Notes under the pieces: generated by a model
The model's input: only the letters and a program-made list of their open reading frames with translations
Told to the model about the DNA's origin: nothing
The model's database searches: none
DNA from: Rhynchosporium graminicola
Taxonomy: Eukaryota > Ascomycota > Leotiomycetes > Helotiales > Ploettnerulaceae
DNA length: 64,000 bases
Assembly: GCA_900074885.1 (NCBI GenBank)
Contig: FJUW01000065.1
Span: forward strand, 124,001-188,000
Reading direction: 5' to 3'
Program-made: the position numbers and the translations under genes
Shown here: one piece after another, positions 1 through 11,205 of the stretch
Layout of the letters: the number at the start of each line of letters is the position of its first letter
Position numbering within the stretch: the stretch's first letter is position 1

Positions 1-1442
1 TACTACTAGTTATCTTTATATAATTAGAAGATAACTCTAGCTATTATATTATTAGAGGTATTAGTTTCTAGTTTAGTCTATAATTCTAAGTCGAAATAGT
101 ATAGTTTCTGTACTAATAATAGCTACTATTATAGCTCGTCGAAGGATTTCTTATAATTATTAGTGAAATTCTATAGTACTATAAGCTAGGTAAGTATTAA
201 GAGAGGTTTAGTAATAAGGCCGAAATTCTGAATAAATTAATAGTAAAAACTATAGAATCCTAAGAAGAATTTTATAGCTATTACTATTTCGGGGTACTTC
301 TAGTCTACTAATAGTACTACTTTCTCAGGATCTGGCTCGATTCCGTTAGTAATAATAATATATCTGAGGTGTTTAGTCTAAGTAATATAGAATTCGCTTT
401 TCTTAATATCTACTTAGAGTCTAGTATCTATTAAGCGTTATAATACTAATTTAATATATTCCTTATATTTCTAAAGCGTTTCTGAGTATATAAGAATATT
501 ATCTAGATAAGCTATATAGAAATTATCCAGATAGTCTAGTAGTATATTATTTATATATCGTTAGTTTATACTAGGTTTATTATAGAGCCTAAAAGGTAGT
601 ACCTTATATTTATAAGATCCGAAGCGAGTTCGGAAAGTAGTATACTCCTCTGATTCAAGGTCTATATAGATATAGTTAAATACTACTTAGATATCTAGTT
701 TAGTAAAAACTATTACTTTAGATATATAAGTTAAGAGCTTATCGATCCGGGGTATTAGATATAAATCCTTTCGAGTGATTATATTAAGCTTAAGATAGTC
801 GATATAGAAGCGTAAGCTTCTATTAGCTTTCTTAACGAATAGTACAAGTGATATAAAGGGACTTTAGCTAGATTTAATAAATCCCTTATCTAAGTTCTCT
901 ATAAAGTACTTCTTAATTATTTATAGTTCTTCTATAGATTACTAATATAAGGGCGAATATATATTAAGTAATAGTTCTTCTAGAATGATTTTATAATCAT
1001 ATAAGTAATATAGCAGAAGAATATTAGAATCCCGCTTAGAAAAAGCCTCCTTAAGAGTATAATACTATTTCGATAGCTTTTCAGCTATAAGTTATTTAGT
1101 ATCAGGATCCTCAGGGGAGTTACTATCCGGATAATCTTATAAGATATAGTCTATCGTATAGATATTAATAAAGAATAATTCGGAGCTTTTATATTTTATA
1201 TTAAAGTAAAAAGCTATAGTACTAATTTAGTAAATCGGAATCAGTTTCCAGATCCCTAAAGATTAAGAGGTATACTTATAGTAGGGTTTCAGCGCGAGTA
1301 CCTTTCTCGATGATTTCGGAGCGGAAAAGGGTTCGGATTCCTTGGTAATAAGCGGAAATAAGTTAAATAGTAAAGATAATATATTAATATACTATATCGC
1401 TACTATTTAGGGTAATTAGTATCAGTTCAGCTAGTTTATAGC

Positions 1443-1636
1443 TATTACGAGGCGAGTGCAAAGTGTATAGTATAAACGGTATCTTTAATTAATAGGAAGA
1501 ATTAGCTGAAGAGCGGAAGAGAATTCTTCCTTAATAGAAAAGAAGAAGATATAGTACTACTACTACTAGTGCTTTAGCAGTAGCAGTTAGGGAGATACTA
1601 AGCGTCGAGTATCTATCCCGGGTATAACCTGTTATA
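1443..1636 (-). repeat. 194-bp LTR of the gag-only element (3' LTR)
   Basis: Matches 2781-2974 over its full length, apart from RIP-type C/T and G/A differences. The purine-rich tract on its inner side marks it as the 3' LTR of a minus-strand element. Confidence 0.85.
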
Positions 1637-2780
1637 TAACCCCCTCCTTTAAACTAATCCCCCTTTAAAAATCGTTCTATAGCTATTATCTCGAAGTAAA
1701 GGCCTACTCGGTCTTACTATATTCGATATCCTTATAGTACTCACGTGAACTACTGCCTTTCCTTTCGTATTATCTTACTCCGCAGAAGAGTCAGAAGATA
1801 CTAATAATAATCGACTTTATAAGGCTTAATAGTAGTATTAGCTTATCTAATACTTACTAGAGCTATATCTTATGTATTTTCCTATATCTCTCTATTCCTA
1901 ACGTTTCTCACGGGAGGCTAGTGCTACTTTCGCAGCTACTATATAACCGGTTTCCTAGTCTATTATATTATCCTTTTTATAAGTAGTCCTTTTACCTGAA
2001 CTATTACTATTACTATTACTATTATTATTTATATATACTAAGCCGAATTAATTCCCTAAAGATAGAAGTAATTATAAGAAATCTTCGTAAGTCGTTAGTA
2101 GAACTATCTGCTTATCGACCTGTTATCTAGTGTATTTATTTAAACTACTTACTAAGGTAGTTATCTTCGTATTATCTAGCTAGGAGTTTACTCCGGCTTA
2201 AAAGAGCGCTTATTCGAATTATAATAAGTATACTACTATTATTATTATTCCTTATCAGAACCTGATTAACTTTTATCTTACTTTCTTAATCTTATTCGGA
2301 TCGTTATAGATCTTACTAAAGTAGCAGACTAGCTCGAGGGGGTTCTAGTTTCTATTCGTTTCTACTTTTTATATATAAGGAAGTACTAACCCTTAAACCT
2401 TAGGAGAGAGGGAAGTATAGATAAAAAAGGTCTAGGCTTCTCTATTACTAATCGTATTCCTATTAATCCTAAGCGTCGATTCTATTACTATTAATTATAC
2501 GTTCTACTCCTTCGATCGACCGGAGAACTTATTAGGGGGAGGGAGGACTTAACGTATCTTTCCTACTATTACTATTAGTATTATTACTTCTAGTCGTGTT
2601 TAGAGATCCTCTACTTGCTTTTAGAGAACCTTTATAATCGATAGTAGCTAGGCTTCGCGTTAGGTAGCCGACTCGGCTTATTAGGTATGTTATAAATCTA
2701 TTTGAAAATTTTAATTAGTTGCGAGACTCTCGATGTTAATCCTTTACTTTACTTTACTTTATTTTGCGAGCTAATTCTAA

Positions 2781-2974
2781 TATCATAAGGCGAGTATAAA
2801 GTGTATAGTATAAATAGTATCTTTAATTAATAAGAAGAATTAGCTGAAGAGTAGAGGAGAATTCTTCCTTAATAGAAAAGGAGAAGATACGGTGCTACTG
2901 CTACTAGTGCCTTAGTAGTAGCGGTCAGCGAGATACTAAGCGTCGAGTATCTATCCCGGGTGCAACCCGTTATA
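2781..2974 (-). repeat. 194-bp LTR of the gag-only element (5' LTR)
   Basis: Same length and sequence family as 1443-1636. It is followed directly by the target duplication ATAGC. Confidence 0.85.
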
Positions 2975-3316
2975 ATAGCTAAGTCCCGCGCGTTAGTATC
3001 GATTTAGTAAGATCGATTAATATTAGGTTTATAAGATAATAGAGTTATAATTATCTTCTTATTATATCAGAGAGTAGCTAAATAGTATTCCGGCTATAAT
3101 AGCTTATAGTAAAGCGTATCGAGTTTAACTTAAAATCGTTATATCTATTTAATACTAATAATTATATCTTATTATCCTAAATCGAGAAGAATAAAAGGAT
3201 AGTTATAAATACGTCTAATATTAATAGAAAAGTATTAATATATAAAATAAGTAATATAAGTTCTGATAGACTATTAGAAACTACGTATTAGAATAGAATA
3301 AGGCAGTAGCTCGATT

Positions 3317-3595
3317 TTGATACTAAGGGCCCCTGATAGTTATCCGATAAGAGTACGATTAATAAATAAGTATCTGTTCGCTTCGGTATCGATTAAGCTA
3401 TTTATAGAGACTCCTAGCTTATTTCTATTAATTATAATCGAGTATATAAATTACTTACTTTCTATTAAGGAGTTAAGGTTAAGATTAGAGAGATTATACT
3501 TATATAGACCTAGGAAAGAGTTTTTACCTAGGCCTTATCGTTTCCCTTTAGTATTAGTCCCGATTCGGAAGGTATATCTTCTATTATCTTCTTAG
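3317..3595. other. Open stretch inside RIP-decayed Gypsy, not a gene
   Basis: The 92-codon plus-strand frame lies antisense to the decayed protease/gag of the minus-strand Gypsy fragment. Its composition is that of AT-rich RIP sequence, and it should not be annotated as a protein. Confidence 0.7.
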
Positions 3596-3868
3596 TTACT
3601 CTTTCCTCTTTCGGAAATTCGTTAATTGATTATACTTTAGGCGGATTAGGATAATCTAGCTTAATATAGCTAAGCTATCTATAACTATAATATCTAAGGG
3701 GTTCTCCGGTCGAGGTAGCAGGGCGTTTTAGCGCGGAGGGAGTACTAGCCTATACTAGGGTAGAGGTATATACGTTTAGTATAGAAGTAGTTTATTAAAG
3801 AGCTAAGCTTAGGGACTAGTATAGAATAGAACTAGAAGAGGTTATAGTAGTAATAGTAGGCTTATAGT

Positions 3869-4095
3869 TGTAACGACACAAGACTCAAGGCGGTATACAA
3901 GCAAGAATAAACAAGTAGAGAGGCAAAGAGCGATCTTATATAATCTGGTACGAAGGAAACAGAAAGATACAGAGCTCTGAAGGAGTCTGCACCTTCTATA
4001 TATAAAAGGAGGGTATACATAAGGCACCGATACTGGCCCGTATCTGCCACGTATACCATGCGCCGTATCTGCCACGTATACCATGCGCCGTCACA
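3869..4095 (-). mobile_element. Solo Gypsy LTR with intact TG...CA ends and perfect TSD
   Basis: A 227-bp LTR on the minus strand, bounded by a perfect duplication ATAGT (3864-3868 and 4096-4100). Its distal half (AAGACTC...GCGATCTTATATA) matches the 268-bp LTRs at 17374, 17734 and 25232, but the other end differs and holds two tandem copies of a 25-bp unit near 4039-4089. Unlike its surroundings it keeps many CpA/TpG dinucleotides. It is either a later insertion or too short to be recognised by RIP. It interrupts the Gypsy fragment between its gag and protease zones. Confidence 0.88.
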
Positions 4096-5498
4096 ATAGT
4101 GCTATATCTAGGTAGTAGCTTTCTCGGGATAGAGGCGTTCCGAGTTATAATAACGCTCGGTATTAAAAGAAAGTAATAACCTAAATATAGAAGCGTAATC
4201 CTTATTCTATATTAATTTAATAATAAGAGTTAAAGTATATAAGGATAATATAATCTTATTCTATATATAGAAGAATTACTCCTTCTTTTTAATCTTACTT
4301 TAGATAATAGCGCTTTGAAATCGATTACGAAACTCGGCGAAGGTCTCGTAGGTATAACTAACTTATTATATTTCTAGGTAATAAAAGATATTATAATAAT
4401 TAACTTCTTCTAAACTAGTAAGAAAGTTCTCTTCTAATAAGGAGATTATTTTATTACTAGTCTTAAACTTATTAGCGAGATACTAAGGCGTAAGATACTC
4501 CTTAGCTAATCTAGTAACTAGTCCTTATACGAGAACGCGCCGGGAGAGGTCTATAGGATAGTAGTTAGTATTTATAGGTAGCCGGTCTCGTATCGATACT
4601 CTCTACTAGAGGAAGGTAAGATCTGATCTATTATCTAGAGGCAGGATCTTCTTAATAAGATAAGACTTCTTAGGGCGTAACTCTACTGATTCGGCACTAG
4701 GAGAGAGCGATAGTTTATTAGGAATAGTATCCTCTCTCTCGGTACTATATATTAGAATAGAGTTTATTAGCTTATTAAACTTCGGAATACGCGGAGATTA
4801 TAGTATTAGCTCTAGTAAGAGAGTCGAAGATAAGCGAGGAACCCCTGCGAGGAACTTATCTTATATAGAGATTAGTCTATCTATAGTATCTTCTAGAGAG
4901 TTATTCTTTTTCTTCTAATCTACTAATTATTATAAAAGGAAATAAATCAGATTCGAGTTATCTATAGAAGTAAGAGTACTTAGCGATTATACTCTTAGTG
5001 AATATCGCTTTTATTTTCCTTTCTCTCTTAATTAGTCCTTCTTTAATAAAGTATTAATATTCTTTAGTATAAGAAACGTTTAGAGTAAAGGAGAGTATAA
5101 TAGATTAGGTTCGGAGATAAAGCAGAAGAGATCGCGTTAAGTTCCCTTAGAACTAGAGAAGTCTCTAGTTTATTAGTTAGGAGCTATAATAATAGCTTAA
5201 AAAGAGGTATATTAAGGCTCTTTCGGTAGTAATATATAGAGATTAAAGTTCCGGGGTATTTATTATACTTTCTTTAAAATCTGTTTATAATTCCTTTATA
5301 CTAAGGTAGTTATTAAAGGAGCGTTAGTAAAGACCTCTTCTATTATACTATTTACGATAAGCTGAATTAAACCCTAATTTATAGCTATCCGAGAGATCTC
5401 TGGAATCTCGGCTATATATAAGTAGTTATCGAATAACTAACTTAGTAGATAAGATATTATATTAGGCTATCTCTAGCTATCTTGATCTTTTTATTTAA

Positions 5499-5775
5499 TA
5501 TAATAATATAAGACTTAAAGTAGTATATAAGTAAGGATAAAATAAGTAAGAAAGCTGAAGCGATCTTATATAATCTACTACTAAGGAAATAAAAAGATAA
5601 GGAAAGAAGAAGAAGAGAGATAGAGTATAAAGCATCTTATATATATATACTAGTACTAGTCCGATACTATACCGAGTCGGACACTAGTTATACCGGGATA
5701 CTTATAATACCTATGAACTTAGGCCCCGGTATCTATCCTTCTTCTTATATGATATTCAGGTAAGCTGTCGTCACA
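5499..5775 (-). repeat. 5' LTR of the minus-strand Gypsy fragment
   Basis: About 277 bp, homologous to the LTRs of the complete Gypsy element in reverse complement. It ends GTCACA on the plus strand, which is TGTGAC at the LTR start. The adjacent interior (5460-5498) matches the interior just after 18001. Confidence 0.85.
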
Positions 5776-5782
5776 ATATTAT

Positions 5783-6655
5783 TAGGTTTCGCGTTAACGC
5801 GTTACTTGAAATTAAATGTATTATATAGCTAATATATATGGAAATCGATACTATAGCTATGATTAATACATATTTAATAACTTGAATAATTATTTATAGT
5901 TATTTTATATATAATATATCGATTATTATAGCTTATACAGATTGTTTTATTAGGTTTCGCGTTAATGCGTTATTTAAGGGCTTAATTAACGCGTTAAAGC
6001 GTTACTTGAAATTAAAATATTATATAGCTGATAAATATAGAAATCGATATTATAGCTATAATTAGAATATATTTAATAACTTAAATAATGTTTTATACTT
6101 ATTCTATATATAATATATCGATTATTATAGCTTATACAGATTATTTTTTAGGTTTCGCATTAACGCGTTATTTAAGAGCTTAATTCACGCGTTAACGCGT
6201 TACTTGAGATTATATTTATTACATAGCTAATATATATATAGATTATTACTATATATAAATTATTATTATATATATATATAGAATATATATTATACCTTAA
6301 ATAATATTCTATATTTATTCTATATATCTTATATCGATTGTTATAGCTTATATAGATTATTTTAATAGGTTTCGCGTTGACGCGTTACTTGAAAATTAAA
6401 ATATTATATAGATAATATATATATAAATTAATGTTAAATATATATATAGATTATATATATTATAGCTTGAATAATATTTCATAAATATTTTATATATAAA
6501 ATATATATATATATATATATAGAATATATATTATAGCTTAAATAATATTCTATATTTATCTTATATATATTATATCGATTATTATAGCTTATATAGATGA
6601 TTTTAATAGGTTTCGCGGTAACGCGTTATTTAAAAGCTCAATTAATATATCGGGT
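5783..6655. repeat. Tandem array of five diverged 170-240 bp units with GCGTTAACGC palindromes
   Basis: The head motif TAGGTTTCGCG(T/G)TAACGCGTT recurs at about 5783, 5951, 6149, 6366 and 6607, giving intervals of 168, 198, 217 and 241 bp. Heads contain the palindrome GCGTTAACGC, often doubled as AACGCGTTAACGCG, while unit bodies are nearly pure AT (TATATCGATTATTATAGCTTATA recurs). The array fills the gap between the Gypsy 5' LTR and the low-RIP island. No coding potential is seen. It could be a satellite, a minisatellite or the decayed tail of a transposon. Confidence 0.8.
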
Positions 6656-7698
6656 TGTCTTCTGTTGCGCTCTCTATCCGTCTGCAGCAGAAGTCCTTCG
6701 ATAATATACTCAAGTGTCGTTTTGTAATAAGATTATAAAATTAGACTTGCTTAGATCCATTACGTCAAAAAAGCAAACTTCGATAAACCCGAAAAACTTT
6801 ACTCTAGTAGCTACAGATATTAGCTCCTACAAAACTCTATCGGTATTTGACAGATGGTAGAGATAAGAAATACAAAATGTACACAAAAGCTTTCATTTTT
6901 TCAGAACCTTTATATCTAGTGTCTATATTTAAGGTGACAGATTTAACTAAGAGGCTCGCGGGAAAAGGCTTAAAATGATGCCGCCGCTCGATCCTACTTT
7001 CATATAATGAAAATTCCTTCAGCGGGTCATTCTACTATAAGCCTTACTCTGCACAAGACTGGGAAACTTATAATGAGATACTTAAAGATGCTCTCTCTCT
7101 CGACACTACATTTAGGCGGCACTACATTAGGAAAGAAGTATTTCTGTGCGAGTTGCGATTTAACATTCTGGTCGCCTCAGACCTCAGGGTACGAGAATGA
7201 ACGTGGCACTAGTATAGGTAGGTCAATTTAGGTCAATAACTCGCGACTTAAGAGCATCATTGTGGTTGATTTAAGAAGCCCTCCGAAGGAAGTGCTCCAG
7301 TCGAGGGTAGGAATCATTTGGGTCTCTAACTTGGATGTTTTTTAGTCGACACTGCTCTCTTTATTCAGTTTTTAGATACGGGGTCAAGTAACTTGGCGGT
7401 AGGATTTTCGAACTCATCATTTTCCAGCAGCATAGGATACCAAACGTTCAATTTTTTGATATGTGATACCTGCATCTGGGTAGAAGGATACAGGTGAATA
7501 AAAAACATGTTCCAGTACTCTCTGGCACTCAGATACCGTCACATCACCCACGCAACCACTAGGCCCTATCTCATCATACCCCAATATGTCTGAGTCCGGC
7601 AATATCAAGAGTTCTTCAAAGAAGTCAGCCTCTATCACAATCGCACACCATGAAACGAAACACAAGACCACTCACGAGCTCATGACCCCATCAAATAT
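6656..7698. other. Low-RIP intergenic DNA downstream of the secreted-protein gene
   Basis: Base composition changes sharply from the AT array to ordinary fungal DNA near 6656. I find no complete gene. A 74-codon frame (7007-7231, plus) has no recognisable content. A minus-strand open stretch (7417-7671) with some protein-like composition lacks an ATG. It could be a relic exon reached from an acceptor near 7635, but no partner exon is visible. Confidence 0.5.
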
Positions 7699-8068
7699 CT
7701 AAGGGCAACCACGTCCCCACTTCGTGCTGATGGAGCAACAGTCCGCATCACAGTCTTGAACCGTGACCCCGTTACGAAAGCAAAAGTCAGCTTCGTAAGC
7801 CGCCGTGTGACATTTATCAGCAGGATGGTGTTGGTTCTCGCAGCCATTCAGTCCGGCATCGTTGCCTCCCCAGCAACAGTCCCTATTTGAATTAGTTAGT
7901 TTGTACTTGCTTGGTCGCGGGCGATGCTGATATTACTCAATGGCTGATTGTGCACTGGTTTGACTGTTAGCTTGGATAACTTTGTGGTGAAGATGAGGTA
8001 CGTACGGCGGCTCCGGACTGGACGAAGAGAGCCATGATAGCTTTGGCGAAGAGACTGCTGACTTGCAT
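7699..8068 (-). CDS. Small secreted cysteine-rich protein (effector-like), two exons
   Basis: A 96-residue protein from exons 8068-8006 and 7926-7699, joined across a 79-bp intron with donor GTACGT, branch GCTAAC and acceptor ATCAG, phase 0. Exon 1 encodes exactly a signal peptide: MQVSS, a hydrophobic core, then GAA near residue 21. The mature part is hydrophilic, with nine cysteines at 38, 39, 50, 60, 70, 80, 84, 85 and 95, including two vicinal pairs (DCCW and ADCC), and the stop follows GRGCP. There is no membrane segment after the signal. The splice coinciding with the signal-peptide boundary, the intact frame and the upstream TATA box support a real gene. I do not recognise a named family; it is presumably an extracellular disulfide-rich protein. 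It sits alone in a low-RIP island inside a transposon desert, a habitat typical of plant-pathogen effectors, but function is not shown. Confidence 0.78.
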
Positions 8069-8193
8069 CTTGATGTTTCTGGTTTGAGGATTGGGAATTC
8101 TGGACAGATGATTACGCTCCTGACGATGTGATATATGAAGATGTTGGTGAATGATGTGGTCAATAGGATAAATTCCCGAGGCGAAACAAGATG

Positions 8194-8201
8194 TCTTTAT
8201 A
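8194..8201 (-). promoter_or_regulatory. TATA box of the secreted-protein gene
   Basis: CTATAAAG on the minus strand, about 125 bp upstream of the ATG at 8068. Pyrimidine-rich sequence with CACCAACATC lies between, fitting a fungal transcription start and short 5' UTR. Confidence 0.5.
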
Positions 8202-9050
8202 GACAGACGAGTAAGACCAAACATGCAGCTGGATACCGCACGTGGATCCAAGATCTCTAGTCTCTCGAATACACCTCAAGTGCCAAGATCTCTTTACGAT
8301 TGAAGAAAGTAAAGCAAATTGTTTCGAGTCGTGTAGCACCTGAGCTTCGCTATGAATCTATGTACATCTTCCCTGGATAGGCAGGTGAAAAGTAGCATAT
8401 GCTTGCAACTCGTTGGATTCGAACTCTCAAAATGTCTTTCAGGTCCCGGAAATCCTTATCTTGCAATGAGAGCAATTCCCGAGAAAGTGCCTGATGGTTT
8501 TGAAGTGTTCATGGCAAGCGGTTGGAAGTTCCGAAGCCGTGGAATCATCGGTAGGTATTTACAGGCTCTTCATTCACCGAAAAATTTGGATCTTCCGTCG
8601 GTAAGTGGACCCGCGTTACAACTGTGAGTAGACGGTACTACTCATTGCTATATTCAGTTGGTCCGTATGTTCGAACCTGTCCACAAAAGATCTGCGGGGA
8701 ATTTTTGGTAACAAATGGCACTTGATATCAACGCACGGAGGTTCGGACCCACCGAGAAGAAAAGTAGATGGAAGTGCGTACCGGAAGTGCAAGATGACCT
8801 TAACTAGGTGAGCTTTGGAAATAGCATGGCACAAAGGAACTACACAACGCACTATTCTTGACGGGATTAAGCTAAGTGGCAAGACATTTTGTGTGTTGTC
8901 ACAAACGTGCGTAAAATTGGTCGGTGCTGTTTACATCATTATCGCTCTTATTTATATATCTCCCGTATACTCCTAAACATCTTGAAAAGAAGTAGACTAC
9001 TTTCGAGATCCTGATAAACAAGGTACCTTCATACGCAGCCCAGGAGTCAC
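8202..9050. other. Upstream flank of the secreted-protein gene, no gene seen
   Basis: Normal-composition DNA up to the Copia relic. Two overlapping frames of about 90 codons on opposite strands (8352-8627 and 8616-8882) show no motif and no splicing that joins them into a gene. RIP-type composition resumes near 9050. Confidence 0.5.
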
Positions 9051-9051
9051 T

Positions 9052-9772
9052 GAAATATACTAGTCCTTACTCTCCTAAGTAAAACGGTATAGCAAAGCGT
9101 TTAAATCGGAATCTTATAGAAAGGCTTATAGCTATCTATATAGATAAGAATATACCCTCATTCCTTTAGTTTCAAATAATCTAAGGAATAGCTTATATAA
9201 AGAATCGCTCTTATAATTCGATTATTAAAAAGAGTCCCTTTGAAGTTCTATTTAGTAAAAAGCCTACTCTTAATTATATTAGAGTTTTAAGCTCCCTTAC
9301 TTACCTTCTTATTAATAAAAGAACTAATAAGTTTAAGAATAAATCTAATAGAAGTATACTTATAAGGTATAAGTCTGTAAATAACTTCTTAGTATATACA
9401 ACTAAGAAGAGAGCTATTAAAAGCTCTAAAAACGTCCTAATTAAGAAAGATTTAACTTTTAAGAACGATGTGATCTCTAAGGAATAATTAGAATGCTTTG
9501 AAGAGATACTTAACGATTACGAGACTTCCAACGATTTAAATCGCGTGATTTCTTTACCTATAGAGACTCCTAAATCAGATCTATCCAAGGCCAGAAACTC
9601 GAGGAAAATCGATAGTAAAATAGCTAGTAATTCATTAAATAAAGAAGTCATAGAAGATAAAGAACTTAATCTCTTTAATAATACAGCCGAAGAAGTACTT
9701 ATAGTAGAAATACCTAAAAGAGATATAAAATATAGAAAGGACTACTATTTAAGTATAGATATAAGTACTTAA
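9052..9772 (+). mobile_element. Ty1/Copia integrase C-terminal relic
   Basis: Plus-strand reading shows the conserved end of a Copia integrase core: SPYSPK, a stop, NGIAKRLNR, then RNRS...SPFEVLF.KKP, VLSSLTYL, KSNRSILIRY and the typical trailing block, running open to the stop at 9770-9772. Stops occur where RIP would turn CAA/TGG into TAA/TAG. The 9545-9772 segment continues the linker between integrase and reverse transcriptase. There is no LTR at either side, so it is a truncated fragment. It belongs to a different Copia family from the minus-strand one at 16.5-29.3 kb. Confidence 0.75.
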
Positions 9773-11205
9773 TATATTCTGATCTACTAGTAATAGTATT
9801 AGATAAGATAATATCGATACTAACTTAAGATCTAAGTATTAAGAAAACGCTTTAACTTTTCCTTATATTACTTTAAAACTCCTAATATATATAGTTAACT
9901 TAACTTATATAGAATTCCTTTATAAGCTCCTTAAAAGTATATAAAGAAAGCTTTCTATATAGCTTAGCTCTTTAAAACTTAATTAGAAAGCTATTTACTT
10001 AGAAATAATCGAAAGATTTAATTATATTTAGGAAATCTATAATTCTAAGATATCTTTCGATATCTAGGACCTTATAAAGTATATAATCTCTAAGTAGAGA
10101 TTAAAGTTTAATAATCTAAACTTGAAAGTTTAAATTATTATCTCTTCTTTTATTTCTAATAAATATTTCTATAGTAAGATAAAGCTTATAAGCTTTTCGT
10201 ATATTAGATAAAATAATCATATTAGTTTAATAGAGCTCTTATCTTAAAGCTCGAAGAAGATATTAAAAGTTTATTCTCTTTTTAGCTAGTAATCTTTTAA
10301 TTACTAAAGCTAAATAAATAAGTAATATTATCTTTTCTATTTATATATAGATTTTAGTATAAATAAGAGCTTTTTAGCTATAAGTAGCGAGATTAAGTAT
10401 AAATTACTTATTTTTAATCTCTACTTTAGATTTTTAAGATATTATAATATTTATAATAAGTTTTAAAGGTTTAGCTAAAATAAAGTATATAAAAGTTATA
10501 TTAAATGATTAATTCGTATCTTAAGTACTTCTAGTTAAATTAGAGATCAGTTCTTTAGCTTATTAAATTAATTTAAGCTCTTAAGCTTTTATTTCTATAT
10601 TAAAGTCTACTTTAAAGCTTCGATTCTTACTATTTATAATCTTTTATAGCTATTATAATCTAATCTAAAGGAGCTAAGCTAGAGAGACTCAATCTAATAG
10701 ATTTAATTCTATATATTACTATACTTTAGTTATTCTAGCTATAGACTAAATTTAAGAGATCTAATCTGGTTACTACTTTAGCTTCCTATAGATTATTTTA
10801 TTACGAAGATTACGTAAATTATTAAAAAGAAATTCAAAAGATATAGTTTAAATAGTTCAAATAGTTAAAAAGCTAATATAAGCTTTAAAGAATATTAATT
10901 AATATATTATAAAAAGCTTAAATAAGTAACTTAAGTAATCGAAAGCTAGAATAAAGCTTTACTTCTATATATATAATAAGTAGCTTTAAAAGTGATATAT
11001 TAGTATAGCTCTTAATTATAATATAAAAGTAAGATAAGCTTTAATAGAAGTTAAAGATCACTTTAAAGTATTAGAAGACAGAGAATTAAAGTAGTCTCTG
11101 AATATTAATTATAAAGAGTATTATCTCTTTATAAGAAAGAGAGAAAGCTTACCTTAAATATATAAGTAGATTATATTAGTATATACTAAGCTATATAGAT
11201 AATTT
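9766..11205 (+). repeat. Dispersed repeat A, copy 1 (about 1.44 kb, heavily RIPed)
   Basis: Collinear with 29276-30712 in direct orientation. Both start GTACTTAATATATTCTGAT and both end near GTATATACTA(A/G)GCTAT. The copies differ mainly by C/T and G/A changes. Decayed, partly open minus-strand reading (charged, gag-like) is visible, but I cannot assign a class. No terminal repeats or target duplication were found. Confidence 0.7.

Larger units (their letters stand above)
1443..2974 (-). mobile_element. Non-autonomous gag-only LTR retrotransposon nested in the Gypsy fragment
   Basis: Two direct repeats of exactly 194 bp (1443-1636 and 2781-2974) flank 1144 bp. A perfect 5-bp target duplication ATAGC lies at 1438-1442 and 2975-2979. 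The repeats begin TATTACGAGG/TATCATAAGG and end GTTATA, as expected for TG...CA ends after RIP. A purine-rich tract next to the left LTR, read on the minus strand (1637-1660), fits a polypurine tract and sets the orientation. The minus-strand interior reads like a decayed gag with a Ser/Asn-rich tail; I find no protease, reverse transcriptase or integrase. Structure is certain; calling the interior gag is inference. Confidence 0.8.
1..5775 (-). mobile_element. RIP-degraded Ty3/Gypsy retrotransposon fragment, 5' LTR at 5499-5775
   Basis: Read on the minus strand this is the 5' LTR, gag, protease and part of reverse transcriptase of the same family as the complete element at 17734-25499. Stretches match in reverse complement: about 4100-5500 matches gag at 18000-19420, 3300-3420 matches the protease zone near 19830-19940, and 1-1440 matches reverse transcriptase near 20290-21730. 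The window start cuts it off. Two younger insertions split it, at 1443-2974 and 3869-4095. It is full of in-frame stops and TpA, so it is non-functional. The family assignment is firm because the matching copy shows a clear Gypsy reverse transcriptase. Confidence 0.85.

Noticed and set aside
7417..7671. Minus-strand 84-codon open stretch next to the secreted-protein gene
   Set aside because: It begins with GTG after an in-frame stop and has no ATG. No partner exon gives a sensible protein, so at most it is a relic exon.
8395..8450. tRNA T-arm-like sequence (GAGTTCGAATCCAAC on the minus strand)
   Set aside because: No acceptor-stem partner, D-arm or anticodon arm at the right distance on either strand.
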